13,529 nucleotides of DNA from an uncultured Clostridia bacterium (lineage in GTDB: Bacteria; Bacillota; Clostridia; TANB77; CAG-508): NCBI GenBank assembly GCA_934130975.1, contig CAKOYU010000026.1, positions 1 to 13,529 of the forward strand. The letters are read 5' to 3'. Within the stretch, counting starts at the first letter, position 1. Every line of letters begins with the position of its first letter. Made by a program: the position numbers and the translations under genes. The notes under the pieces were generated by a model. That model ran no database searches, was not told the DNA's origin, and saw nothing but the letters and a program-made list of their open reading frames with translations. Below are positions 1 through 7,351 of this stretch, piece after piece.

Positions 1-2
1 TA

Positions 3-137
3 GATATTAATATATTACCAAAATCAATAATATATGTAATTTTATTTATGTCTTTGGTACTTATAATATCTTTAGTGATATCATCTATAAGTAGTTTAAA
101 AAAGAACCCAAAGGAATTGTTAATTGATACAAAGTAA
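3..137 (+). CDS. C-terminal fragment of a membrane protein, possibly FtsX-type ABC permease
   Basis: The window opens inside a gene. The frame ending at the TAA at 135-137 is open from the left edge and gives about 44 residues. They contain one hydrophobic helix (VILFMSLVLIISLVIS) followed by a short basic cytoplasmic tail, SSLKKNPKELLIDTK. A last helix followed by a Lys/Arg-rich segment with an N-P-x-E-L-L pattern is typical of the C-terminus of FtsX/MacB-type ABC transporter permeases, but the fragment is too short to prove this. The gene converges on the minus-strand gene that ends at 295. The identification is an inference; the open frame and the membrane helix are seen directly. Confidence 0.5.
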   Translation, partial: DINILPKSIIYVILFMSLVLIISLVISSISSLKKNPKELLIDTK

Positions 138-141
138 CAAT

Positions 142-238
142 GCGCAGAAATTTGCAAGGCAAATTTCGCGCGCGAACAAAGACGCGGACTTTAAAATGTT
201 CTAATAAGTGCCAATGTTATTAATGTCCGCTTTTGTTC
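142..238. terminator. Structured convergent intergenic region with two large hairpins
   Basis: Two stems lie between convergent genes. The first pairs GAAATTTGC (147-155) with GCAAATTTC (159-167) around a 3-nt loop, and extends outward by GCGC/GCGC (142-145 with 168-171) past a bulged A. The second pairs GAACAAA (174-180) with TTTGTTC (232-238), then GCGGAC (184-189) with GTCCGC (225-230), and contains an inner stem TAATAA (202-207) with TTATTA (217-222). It may end transcription from both sides, but there is no classical run of T after either stem. The GC content is clearly above its surroundings, so a small mobile or REP-like repeat is the alternative. Confidence 0.45.
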
Positions 239-294
239 TTCAAAGAAATAAATCATTATTAAAAAATATCATATTTCTGAATAATTCATTTTTA

Positions 295-2781
295 TTATAT
301 ATCCCTATTAAAATTCCCATTTGTATAATTAGAACCCTCAAGCTTTTTGCTAGACTTAACAACATCAATAATAGAATTTAATTCAGAAACAGATTCATCT
401 AAAGCATCAATTCTAACATAATCAACCAGAACATCTTTATGCTCGATAGAAGTGATTTTGCTATTATAAATAGTTGTAACAGTATCAATATTATCAGGAA
501 TAACTCTAAACAAGAATCCAAGTCTATCTTTTAAGAAAAACTTAGAAGATGTAGAATTACACAAATGCTTGCAAGAAGTATAGCATTTATTAGTTTTTCC
601 AAGCAAACAATAATTAGAATTCATAAGAGGAGTTCTTCCATAAACAATCAATTCCGTTTTTGGCATATTTGAAATTGAAGTAGAGCTTGTTCTAGAGTTA
701 AGATTAGAACTGATTTTTTGTAAGTCTAATTTATTTAGTTCAGGTGATAAAGTTACTGTATTGCAAGGTAATTCTGCAATTGATAAATTGTTAAAAACAT
801 TAAAAGTATAATTGCAAATAAATTCGTAATCTCTATAATCTTTAAGTAACTCAAAATTTCCAATGTTAGAAATTACAAAACCTTTGATTTTGTAAGATTT
901 TAATATACTTGAAAGGTTGTTTTTTATCAATTTATTATAATTATTTCTAATAATCGTTGGCAAATAAATGTATGTATCAAAGTTATTAGTAATACTAAAT
1001 AAAGTACTTTCAAATCCCTTTAAAACAAAGAATTTAAAAGGAATATAAATTCTATCAACTTTTTTTAATTCTGAATAATCAATGTCAGGATTAATTAAAT
1101 TTAGCAAAAGACTAATACCTTTTGGTGTGCTTGGCTTGAATTCAGACTCAGGCTTAGGCTCAGACTTAAAATTAGGCTCAGAGTTAGATTTAGAAGCAGA
1201 ATCAAGCACCATTGAAGCTACAAGATTTTGCGAATCTAAAGTTCTACTAAAAGACTCGATTAATTTTTCTTCATATTCAGCAAGAGCCTGTCTTCTAAGT
1301 TCATTAATGCAACCAATTCCTTTAATAAATAAACCATCATCCAAATCGATATCAATATTTTTAAATTGAAAAGGAGTGTTGTTAGTTTTTGAAATTTGAG
1401 CAATTAATCGTTCCTTTGTAATAGGCAAATTTGTTGCAGGTTCAGGAATATTATTTGATTCCACAAAAACTGTAATTCCATTTTTATCGAATACAGTCAA
1501 ACTAATAGGCTGATTTATTAGAACGTTCAATTTACAAGATAAATCAGTTTTACGAAGCTCCTTGTCAAGAGTATCAAGAGCTGACTTAGTAAGAGATTTA
1601 TCAGACATTTTATAAAGCTTGTTTCCAACGAAAATATCACCTTTCATTCTACCAATTTTGATTTTATCACCAACATTTGCTTGAGGGATATTTTTATCTT
1701 TCAGCATTAGCTCCGAAATTGTATATAAAGAAGTCTCATGTTTCCTATTTTCTATAGCGATAGTATCTCCAACCTTTAGACTCGCATGGGTAGTAAATGT
1801 AATATGACCTTTGTTATTATTAAAATTAGAAACATTTCCAAGAAATATTCCCATATTATTTGATTTATCAGGATAAACTAAATCTCTATTAGCAGACCCA
1901 GATAAATGACCAGTTGAAAAGCCACCACGATTAAATACTTGTAATAAATCTTGTTTATCTTTCTCTTCAATATTGATAGCTAAATCTAAATATTTACGAT
2001 AAATTCTTGTAACAGTAGCAACATACTCTGGAGTTTTCATTCTACCTTCAATTTTTAAACAAGAAACGCCAGCTTTAACCAAATCAGATAAATAATCTAA
2101 TCCACACAAATCTCTAGGACTTAAAAGATAGCCTTTATCAATAGATGTAAGTTCTTCTAATTTATCTGGTGTAGAGCAAAGTAATTCATAAGGAAGTCTA
2201 CAAGGTTGAGCACACTTGCCACGATTACCAGAACGACCACCAACCATGCTAGAAAATAAGCATTGGCCAGAATAAGAAATACATAAAGCACCATGTACAA
2301 AAACTTCAATTTCAACATCAGAATTTTTACAAATATATTCGATTTCTTGTAGCGAAAGCTCACGAGAAAGAACAACACGAGAAAAGCCGAGTTTTTGCAA
2401 TTCAAGCACACCTTCTAGATTATGTACAGAAAGTTGAGTGCTAGCATGCACGGCAAGACCAGGGAAATTCTTAATCAAATATCTAGCAAGACCTAAATCT
2501 TGAACAATAATAGCATCAATGCCATACTTGTAAGCCTTTTCAGCTAAAGCAATAGCATCAGGTAATTCATCATTTTTAAGCAAAGTATTCAAAGTTAAAT
2601 TAGTTTTAACACCACGAATCTTTGCATAAGAAATAGCATTTTTTAAATCATCATCACTAAAGTTAGAAGCAAAAGCCCTAGCACTAAAAGAGCTTGCACC
2701 AAAATAAACTGTATCTGCACCGTTTTGAACTGCAGATTTTAAACAATCAAAATCACCAACAGGTGATAAAAGTTCAACCAT
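295..2781 (-). CDS. U32-family protein (collagenase-like 'peptidase', RlhA/YdcP-type with DUF3656)
   Basis: This is an 828-residue cytoplasmic protein. The N-terminus MVELLSPVGD and the segment EVFVHGALCISYSGQCLFS (residues 159-177) match the U32 family signature. Four cysteines, C167, C174, C190 and C194 (the last two in GKCAQPCR), are arranged like the iron-sulfur ligands described in some U32 proteins. Family knowledge: several U32 members act in hydroxylation of tRNA or 23S rRNA (TrhP, RlhA) rather than as proteases. The large size, and the C-terminal YGRTPLM motif followed by further cysteines (residues ~720-750), fit the longer RlhA-like, DUF3656-containing branch. Residues ~528-553 are a Ser/Glu/Pro/Lys-rich repetitive linker. 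The start at 2781 is chosen because AAAGGAG lies just upstream; an in-frame ATG at 2811 lies inside a repeat and has no ribosome site. The exact substrate is unknown. Confidence 0.9.
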   Translation of the reverse strand: MVELLSPVGDFDCLKSAVQNGADTVYFGASSFSARAFASNFSDDDLKNAISYAKIRGVKTNLTLNTLLKNDELPDAIALAEKAYKYGIDAIIVQDLGLARYLIKNFPGLAVHASTQLSVHNLEGVLELQKLGFSRVVLSRELSLQEIEYICKNSDVEIEVFVHGALCISYSGQCLFSSMVGGRSGNRGKCAQPCRLPYELLCSTPDKLEELTSIDKGYLLSPRDLCGLDYLSDLVKAGVSCLKIEGRMKTPEYVATVTRIYRKYLDLAINIEEKDKQDLLQVFNRGGFSTGHLSGSANRDLVYPDKSNNMGIFLGNVSNFNNNKGHITFTTHASLKVGDTIAIENRKHETSLYTISELMLKDKNIPQANVGDKIKIGRMKGDIFVGNKLYKMSDKSLTKSALDTLDKELRKTDLSCKLNVLINQPISLTVFDKNGITVFVESNNIPEPATNLPITKERLIAQISKTNNTPFQFKNIDIDLDDGLFIKGIGCINELRRQALAEYEEKLIESFSRTLDSQNLVASMVLDSASKSNSEPNFKSEPKPESEFKPSTPKGISLLLNLINPDIDYSELKKVDRIYIPFKFFVLKGFESTLFSITNNFDTYIYLPTIIRNNYNKLIKNNLSSILKSYKIKGFVISNIGNFELLKDYRDYEFICNYTFNVFNNLSIAELPCNTVTLSPELNKLDLQKISSNLNSRTSSTSISNMPKTELIVYGRTPLMNSNYCLLGKTNKCYTSCKHLCNSTSSKFFLKDRLGFLFRVIPDNIDTVTTIYNSKITSIEHKDVLVDYVRIDALDESVSELNSIIDVVKSSKKLEGSNYTNGNFNRDI

Positions 2782-2804
2782 AATAAAATCTCCTTTTATA
2801 TATT

Positions 2805-2913
2805 TGCGCATTTGGGACCGGTTCTGTTTTGCTCACTGCGCATTTGGGACCGGTTCTGTTTTGCTCACAAGACTGGTACTTTTTTGTACCCAAGACTGGT
2901 TCTATTTTGTTCC
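2805..2913. repeat. Tandem REP-like repeats in the U32 gene leader
   Basis: Two identical 32-bp units (2805-2836 and 2837-2868) abut head to tail. Each contains GGGACCGGTTCTGTTTTG. Two shorter degenerate relatives follow, at 2869-2891 (GACTGGTACTTTTTTGTACC) and 2892-2913 (GACTGGTTCTATTTTGTTCC). The third unit can form a GGTAC/GTACC hairpin. The GACCGGTTCT...TTTTG core resembles short repeats scattered through Firmicute genomes and linked to Y1/RAYT transposases; that link is from memory and unverified. The array lies between the minus-strand promoter and the U32 start, so it should be transcribed as leader RNA. Confidence 0.75.
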
Positions 2914-2916
2914 ATA

Positions 2917-2945
2917 ATTATATCACAAATGTATTTGTAACACAA
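2917..2945 (-). promoter_or_regulatory. Sigma-A promoter of the U32 gene, with a dyad in the spacer
   Basis: Read on the minus strand, TTGTGT (-35, 2945-2940) and TATAAT (-10, 2922-2917) are separated by exactly 17 bp. A TGA just before the -10 forms an extended -10. The predicted start is near 2910, giving a leader of about 130 nt that holds the repeat array. The spacer contains the near-palindrome ACAAAT-N2-ATTTGT (2925-2938), and the half ACAAATGTA recurs at 2942-2950. This is where a repressor could bind. Confidence 0.75.
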
Positions 2946-2972
2946 ATGTAATATAAAAATCGATGTCTAATG

Positions 2973-3001
2973 TTGACTAAAAAAGTAGGGAATGATATAC
3001 T
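2973..3001 (+). promoter_or_regulatory. Sigma-A promoter of the glucosaminidase/surface-protein operon
   Basis: TTGACT (2973-2978) and TATACT (2996-3001) are 17 bp apart, and TGA before the -10 gives an extended -10. Transcription should begin near 3008, leaving a leader of about 50 nt before the start codon at 3060. The promoter is divergent from the U32 promoter, with the two -35 elements about 28 bp apart. Confidence 0.8.
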
Positions 3002-3059
3002 TATGTCGAGAAACTAGAAGAAAAATTTACCAAGAAGGAAAACAAAAGAGGTGTATAAA

Positions 3060-4799
3060 ATGAAGAAGAATTATGTTATAAAGTTTTTATCGACAATGTT
3101 AATAATAACAATAATATTATATACAGTTATAAATCTAATAATCTGTGGAAATAAGTCATTTGCAACTATAAATCAGACTCAATCTACAGATATTAATTCT
3201 ATTGATTCAAATAAATATTCACAGATTAAAGAAATGTTGCAAACACTTAAAAGCCAACATCCCAATTGGAATTTTAAAATATTATATACTGATATTGATT
3301 GGAATGAGGCTATTGCTAATGAATATACAGGTCATAAAGGTCAGCCAAGAAACTTAGCTCCAGCTAATAATAGCAAATATGATAGTACTTGGAGATGTGC
3401 TGTATGTGGTGATACTAAATATGATAATGGTAATTGGTATTGTGCTTCAGAGGCTGCTCTTGCATATATGATGGATCCAAGAAATTCGACAAATTATTCT
3501 GATATTTTTCAATTTATGCAATTGTCATATGCTGAATGCAATAGAGATTCGATAAAAAAAATGGCTTCAAATACTTTTTTGAATAATGATTCATACATAA
3601 ATGCTCTTATTGATTCTGCAAAAAGATATAATGTTAATCCATATTATTTAGTTGGACGTATTTTGCAAGAACAAAGTAAAAACGGTTCTGCTATGTCTAA
3701 TGGAAAAGGTCACAATGGTCAATATGTTGGATATTATAATGTTTTTAATATTGGTGCAAGTGGAAACGGAAAAGATGCGATTATATTAAATGGTTTAAGA
3801 AAGGCTCAATCTAAAGGATGGGATTCTATAGAAAAGTCAATTGCAGGTGGTACTGAAATAATTGCTGAAAGTTATATTTCTAAAGGTCAAGATACATTGT
3901 ATTTCCAAAAATTTGATGTGGAAAATTCTGATGGGAATTTATATTGGCATCAATATATGCAAAATATTTTGGCTGCACAAAGTGAAGGTTCAACTTTAAG
4001 AAAGACTTTCGAGAGTGCTGGGGCAGTTGATGCTAATTATACATTTATAATTCCATTGTATGAGAATATGCCTGCCACAAAGGCTGTAAGACCTTCTGAG
4101 AGTAATACTCCAGTAACTACAGATTTGGTAAAAGTTAATGTTAATAATACTCTTACTTTAAGAAGTGGAGCTAGTAAGTCTTCTTCTAAAGTAGGAACTT
4201 TACATAGAGATGAGGTAATTACAAGAATTTCTAAGGCTTCAACTAAAGTTGATGGGACTTATTGGGATTATGTTATGAAGTCTGATGGTACTAAGGGCTA
4301 TGCTGCTAGAGAAACTTATGATTATGAACCTGAATATAAGTTGTATTTGGTTCCGGTTAACCAAAATAATAATACAACTCCAGTTCAACCGGAGAATAAT
4401 CAGAGTGTGGTTAAAAATGATAAAGTGAAGGTTAATAAAGATTCGCATCAGGTAATTACAGTGCCTAATGCTACTGGTAATGATTTTGCTAATTTGATTG
4501 GCGAAAATGTTACGGTAAAAAATGCTAGTGGTCAAGTTATGGGCTTAAATGATAAATTGGCAACTGGTTGTACAATAAATGATACTTATTCTGTTGCAGT
4601 TCTTGGGGATGTTAATGGAGATGGAGACATAGATACAGGGGATACATTTTTATTAAAACTTGTAGTACTAGGGCAGAGAAAGTTGGATAATAAATGTTTC
4701 TTTAGTGCAGGTGATGTTAATCAAGACGGAGAGATAGATACAGGGGATACATTTTTATTAAAAAAACAAATTTTAAATATATCTAATATAACATTATAA
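3060..4799 (+). CDS. Secreted endo-beta-N-acetylglucosaminidase with SH3 and dockerin modules
   Basis: This is a 579-residue exported peptidoglycan hydrolase. Residues 1-35 form a signal peptide (MKKN, long hydrophobic core, NKSFA). Residues ~55-150 are the N-terminal domain often seen in clostridial glucosaminidases (HPNWNFKILYTDIDW, DPRNSTNYSDIFQF). The glucosaminidase (GH73-like) domain covers ~170-310, and the catalytic acid is probably E204 in RILQEQS. A bacterial SH3 domain (~354-432, LTLRSGAS...KVGTL) should bind the wall. Two calcium-binding dockerin repeats close the protein (~514-575, GDVNGDGDID and GDVNQDGEID); 30 bp of them are identical at DNA level (4629-4658 and 4734-4763). A CxxC plus a third Cys (C113, C116, C128) sit in an insertion of the N-terminal domain. 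The start at 3060 is chosen because AGAGGTG lies six bases upstream; the GTG at 3051 is part of that site. Inferred role: wall turnover or cell separation. Confidence 0.9.
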   Translation: MKKNYVIKFLSTMLIITIILYTVINLIICGNKSFATINQTQSTDINSIDSNKYSQIKEMLQTLKSQHPNWNFKILYTDIDWNEAIANEYTGHKGQPRNLAPANNSKYDSTWRCAVCGDTKYDNGNWYCASEAALAYMMDPRNSTNYSDIFQFMQLSYAECNRDSIKKMASNTFLNNDSYINALIDSAKRYNVNPYYLVGRILQEQSKNGSAMSNGKGHNGQYVGYYNVFNIGASGNGKDAIILNGLRKAQSKGWDSIEKSIAGGTEIIAESYISKGQDTLYFQKFDVENSDGNLYWHQYMQNILAAQSEGSTLRKTFESAGAVDANYTFIIPLYENMPATKAVRPSESNTPVTTDLVKVNVNNTLTLRSGASKSSSKVGTLHRDEVITRISKASTKVDGTYWDYVMKSDGTKGYAARETYDYEPEYKLYLVPVNQNNNTTPVQPENNQSVVKNDKVKVNKDSHQVITVPNATGNDFANLIGENVTVKNASGQVMGLNDKLATGCTINDTYSVAVLGDVNGDGDIDTGDTFLLKLVVLGQRKLDNKCFFSAGDVNQDGEIDTGDTFLLKKQILNISNITL

Positions 4800-4811
4800 A
4801 GGAGAAGTAAT

Positions 4812-6332
4812 ATGAAGAAAAAGGTTTTTAGTATTTTATTTGCAATAATTTTAATATTTGCAATAAAGAATACATGTCAAGCAGCTAATGCTAGCATATC
4901 ATGTGATGATAATGCTACTGTTGGAAAACCAATGACAATAAAAGTAACAGGTAGTGGAGTTCAATGGAATTTAGAGCTAAAAGCGAATGGAAAATCTATT
5001 GCACAAAGTAGTGAATTGGATAATGTAAATGGAAATAAAAGTATAGCATTTTCTGGAACTTATACACCAGAAAGTGAAGGAACTGTTGAGTTTTCGTTGA
5101 CGGGAAGTGTAACTGAAATGTCTGATGGAAAAACTATAAAAAGTTTTTCACCAAAGTCAGTAGCAGTAAAAGCTAAAGAAACAGCATCAACCCAAAACAA
5201 CTCATCAAGCAACAATCAATCAAATGGAAAAACACAAAACAATACAAGCACAAACGCTTCAAATAGCACAGCAACAGCAAGCAAATCAACAGAAGCAAGA
5301 CTAAAAAACATGGGAATAAAAGAAAAAGCATATGACTTTACAGGATTCAAAAGAGACAGAAAAGAATACAGTATAGAAGTACCAAACAAAATTACATCAT
5401 TAACAGTATATGCAACACCAGTTGATTCAAAAGCAAAAGTAGCAGGAACAGGAAAAGTAACACTAAAAGAAGGAGACAACACAGTAACAGTAACAGTAAC
5501 TGCAGAAGCTGGAAATACAGAAACATATAATCTAAAAATTAAAAGAAACACATCAGCTGAAGATGCATCTGGTGACACTGATGAAACACAAACAGACAAT
5601 GTATCAGGAGCATTTGGATTATCAAGCTTAGACATAGATGATGTAAACTTGAGACCAGAATTTGATACAGAAATTTATCAATACACAATTGATTTAAAAC
5701 AAGATTTAAGCAAATTAGAAATAGAAACAATTCCAACAGCAGATGATACAACAGTAGAAATTTTTGGAAATGAAAATTTACATGAAGGTGAAAACCTAAT
5801 TACAATATTAGTTAAAAACAAAAAAACAGGTCAAACAGCAACATATCAAATAACTGTAAACAAAACTTTATCAGCAGATGAAGGTAATGGAAGTGAGCAA
5901 GTTGAAGAATTCAGTTGGTTAAAACCATCAACATGGGGAAAAGAAGAAATTATAAAAGCAATAATTATAGCAGTTTTGACAGTTTTAATTATTATAGCAA
6001 TAATTTTGAAAGTTAAATTAGTAAAAGAAAAAAAAGCTGAAAATAGTATAGATTTTCCTGGGGCTGATGAGCTAGATAAAGCAATAGCTGAACATCAAGA
6101 ATTATCTGATTGGGATGAAATGGATGATATTGATAATATGGATGAATCTGATAGTTTTGAAGATGCTAATTATTGGCAACAAGATAACGAAAATGAAGAT
6201 TTGGACAATGAATTAGATCATACTGATACAAATTATTTAGAAGAGATTGCAAGAAGCAGAAAATATGATATGGATTATCAAGATGATTTTGATGACAAGC
6301 CTAAGAAAAAGGGAAGAGGTAAACATTTTTAA
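4812..6332 (+). CDS. Membrane-anchored surface protein with two cadherin-like beta-sandwich domains
   Basis: This is a 506-residue protein. Residues 1-24 are a signal peptide ending TCQA. Residues ~25-123 form an Ig-like beta domain (SISCDDNATVGKPMTIKV...). Residues ~125-157 are a Ser/Asn/Thr-rich linker. Two cadherin-like beta-sandwich domains follow (~162-246, and ~267-350 starting LSSLDIDDVNL), both with the EYSIEV/YQYTID and EGDNTVTVTV/EGENLITILV strand motifs of that family. One membrane helix lies at ~380-402, then a ~100-residue, strongly acidic cytoplasmic tail ending in a basic KPKKKGRGKHF. An AAAGGAG site precedes the ATG. It lies 12 bp after the glucosaminidase, so the two are probably co-transcribed. 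It may present or position that hydrolase at the membrane; this is inference. The middle third uses A-ending codons much more than the rest of the gene. Confidence 0.8.
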   Translation: MKKKVFSILFAIILIFAIKNTCQAANASISCDDNATVGKPMTIKVTGSGVQWNLELKANGKSIAQSSELDNVNGNKSIAFSGTYTPESEGTVEFSLTGSVTEMSDGKTIKSFSPKSVAVKAKETASTQNNSSSNNQSNGKTQNNTSTNASNSTATASKSTEARLKNMGIKEKAYDFTGFKRDRKEYSIEVPNKITSLTVYATPVDSKAKVAGTGKVTLKEGDNTVTVTVTAEAGNTETYNLKIKRNTSAEDASGDTDETQTDNVSGAFGLSSLDIDDVNLRPEFDTEIYQYTIDLKQDLSKLEIETIPTADDTTVEIFGNENLHEGENLITILVKNKKTGQTATYQITVNKTLSADEGNGSEQVEEFSWLKPSTWGKEEIIKAIIIAVLTVLIIIAIILKVKLVKEKKAENSIDFPGADELDKAIAEHQELSDWDEMDDIDNMDESDSFEDANYWQQDNENEDLDNELDHTDTNYLEEIARSRKYDMDYQDDFDDKPKKKGRGKHF

Positions 6333-6335
6333 AAT

Positions 6336-6364
6336 TTGCATTATTATGTGAATTATGCTATAAT
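6336..6364 (+). promoter_or_regulatory. Strong sigma-A promoter of the 129-residue gene
   Basis: TTGCAT (6336-6341) and a consensus TATAAT (6359-6364) are 17 bp apart, with TGC before the -10 forming an extended -10. The predicted start is near 6371, giving a leader of about 70 nt. The promoter overlaps the stretch right after the stop codon of the preceding surface gene, and no terminator is visible between them. Confidence 0.8.
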
Positions 6365-6400
6365 TGCTTAAGTAACCATTAATGTTGCCTTTGAAAAAAA

Positions 6401-6436
6401 TCGGAGGCACAGTCCTCCGAGCAAGTACAAGGAGGA
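6401..6436 (+). promoter_or_regulatory. Leader hairpin that could compete for the ribosome site
   Basis: TCGGAGG (6401-6407) pairs perfectly with CCTCCGA (6414-6420) around a 6-nt loop. The right arm contains TCCTCC (6413-6418), which is also complementary to the ribosome site GGAGGA (6431-6436). The two pairings exclude each other. With the upstream hairpin formed the ribosome site is free; with the alternative pairing it is hidden. Whether this switches in the cell is inference. Confidence 0.5.
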
Positions 6437-6442
6437 TTTTAC

Positions 6443-6832
6443 ATGTCAACAACAGAATTTGCTAAGGTTTGGAACAATGAGGTAAAAACACTGGCACAAG
6501 CCTGCATCGAAGAACCACGGATAGTAGATCTCATGAAAAGAGGAGAGTATTACCAGATGAACAAAGAAGAAACGGAGTACATGAACGGCGCCAAAGAAAA
6601 ATATAAGGACGTGTGGGGAATGTACAGTATTTCTGAAATGATAGACAAAGTAGAACAGGCATTAGCTGATCAACAAGAAGCTCGAGCTATAATTGCTTGC
6701 AACAATGTCTATGTGGTTCTTGATAGTAATGAATACTTTAAGTATGTGTTCAATGGAGATGAAAATAATGAGGAGTGGAAGAAAAGAAAAGCTCTTCGAG
6801 ATGGTCTAAAGAAAATCTTTGAGATGATTTAA
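6443..6832 (+). CDS. Unknown 129-residue soluble protein, copy 1 (complete)
   Basis: I do not recognise the family. The product is soluble, charged and probably mostly helical, with no signal peptide or membrane helix. Residues 1-17 (MSTTEFAKVWNNEVKTL) come from sequence unique to this copy. Residues from ~18 onward, starting AQACIEEPRI, are shared with the second copy near the right edge. AAGGAGG sits seven bases before the ATG, so translation should be efficient. Composition is unusual: for example 25 of 60 bases are G or C at 6541-6600, against 12 of 60 at 7021-7080. A strong promoter, a structured leader and its own terminator make it a self-contained transcription unit. It could be a host target gene for an integrated element or a mobile cassette in its own right. 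Confidence 0.75.
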   Translation: MSTTEFAKVWNNEVKTLAQACIEEPRIVDLMKRGEYYQMNKEETEYMNGAKEKYKDVWGMYSISEMIDKVEQALADQQEARAIIACNNVYVVLDSNEYFKYVFNGDENNEEWKKRKALRDGLKKIFEMI

Positions 6833-6955
6833 AGTTCTAAAATGTTGTAAAAAGAGCCTAGATGTATTTGTATACATTTAGGCTCTTGGCAGTTATTTTT
6901 TATACTTGATAAATATTTATTCATATAGAGTTTTTTGAAAAATTGTGATGGAGCG
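6492..6955. repeat. 464-bp direct repeat, left copy
   Basis: The sequence from TGGCACAAGCC at 6492 to GATGGAGCG ending at 6955 recurs in the same orientation at 12937-13400, at a constant offset of 6445 with no indels. I count five mismatches, about 99% identity. It contains all but the first 17 codons of the 129-residue gene plus its terminator. The bases immediately outside diverge sharply on both sides. Confidence 0.95.
6852..6900 (+). terminator. Rho-independent terminator of the 129-residue gene
   Basis: AAGAGCCTA (6852-6860) pairs with TAGGCTCTT (6879-6887). The stem continues inward through a G-T wobble and ATGTA/TACAT, giving 15 bp around a short loop. A T-rich tail (TTATTTTT) follows after a few bases. 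It lies within the direct repeat, so both gene copies carry it. Confidence 0.8.
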
Positions 6956-6979
6956 ATTGATTGGAAAGAAAAATAAATA

Positions 6980-7351
6980 TTGAAAGAATTTAAAGGAGTA
7001 TGGATACCATATGAAATATTAACAGATATAAAATTAAATGATAAAGAAAAATTTGTTTATTCGATGATTCTGTATTTGAGTAAAGAAAAAGAATGTATAA
7101 TGTCAAATTCATATATAAGCGAATTATTAAATATTACAAAAATACAAGCATCAAGAATAATTAATTCACTGAAGAAAAAAGGATATATAAAGGTAGATAT
7201 AATTTATAAAGAAAATTCAAGGGAAATAGCATTAAGAAAGATTACACTTATATACAAAAATGTTAATACCTATAAACAAATCAATACTAGCCATATTAAC
7301 ACAAATGTTAAAGAGATAATAAATAATAATAAAAATAAATATGTTATATAG
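6980..7351 (+). CDS. Winged-helix (HTH_36-like) replication-type protein, short
   Basis: This is a 123-residue product. The pattern FKGVWIPYEILTDIKLNDKE, then SNSYISELLNITKIQASRIINSLKKKGYI, is the winged helix-turn-helix found at the N-terminus of phage and plasmid replication-initiation or replisome-organiser proteins. Those proteins are usually two or more times longer. Here the domain is followed only by a short Asn/Lys-rich tail (NTNVKEIINNNKNKYVI), so the protein is probably truncated or a stand-alone regulator. The only plausible start in the open frame is the TTG at 6980, 11 bases after a weak GGAAAG, because a stop codon lies just upstream. It begins immediately beyond the left direct repeat, which suggests it was cut or placed there by the rearrangement. 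The domain call is fairly secure; the function is not. Confidence 0.6.
   Translation: MKEFKGVWIPYEILTDIKLNDKEKFVYSMILYLSKEKECIMSNSYISELLNITKIQASRIINSLKKKGYIKVDIIYKENSREIALRKITLIYKNVNTYKQINTSHINTNVKEIINNNKNKYVI

Noticed and set aside
1082..1369. Plus-strand open frame within the U32 gene
   Set aside because: Its sequence mirrors the Ser/Glu/Pro-rich repetitive linker of the U32 protein on the other strand; no ribosome site or family features.
2782..2811. Upstream ATG for the U32 protein
   Set aside because: It falls at the edge of the repeat array and has no ribosome site, while the ATG at 2781 has a strong one and matches the family's N-terminus.
2805..2913. Tandem repeats considered as a small CRISPR array
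   Set aside because: The two perfect units abut with no spacers, the others are degenerate, and no cas genes are near.
3051..3059. GTG start three codons upstream for the glucosaminidase
   Set aside because: The GTG is part of the ribosome site itself; the ATG at 3060 has correct spacing and gives a normal signal peptide.
5216..5635. Minus-strand open frame of 139 codons within the surface-protein gene
   Set aside because: It lies opposite the T-poor part of a well-supported gene, where stop codons are rare on the other strand. It has no ribosome site and no recognisable domain.
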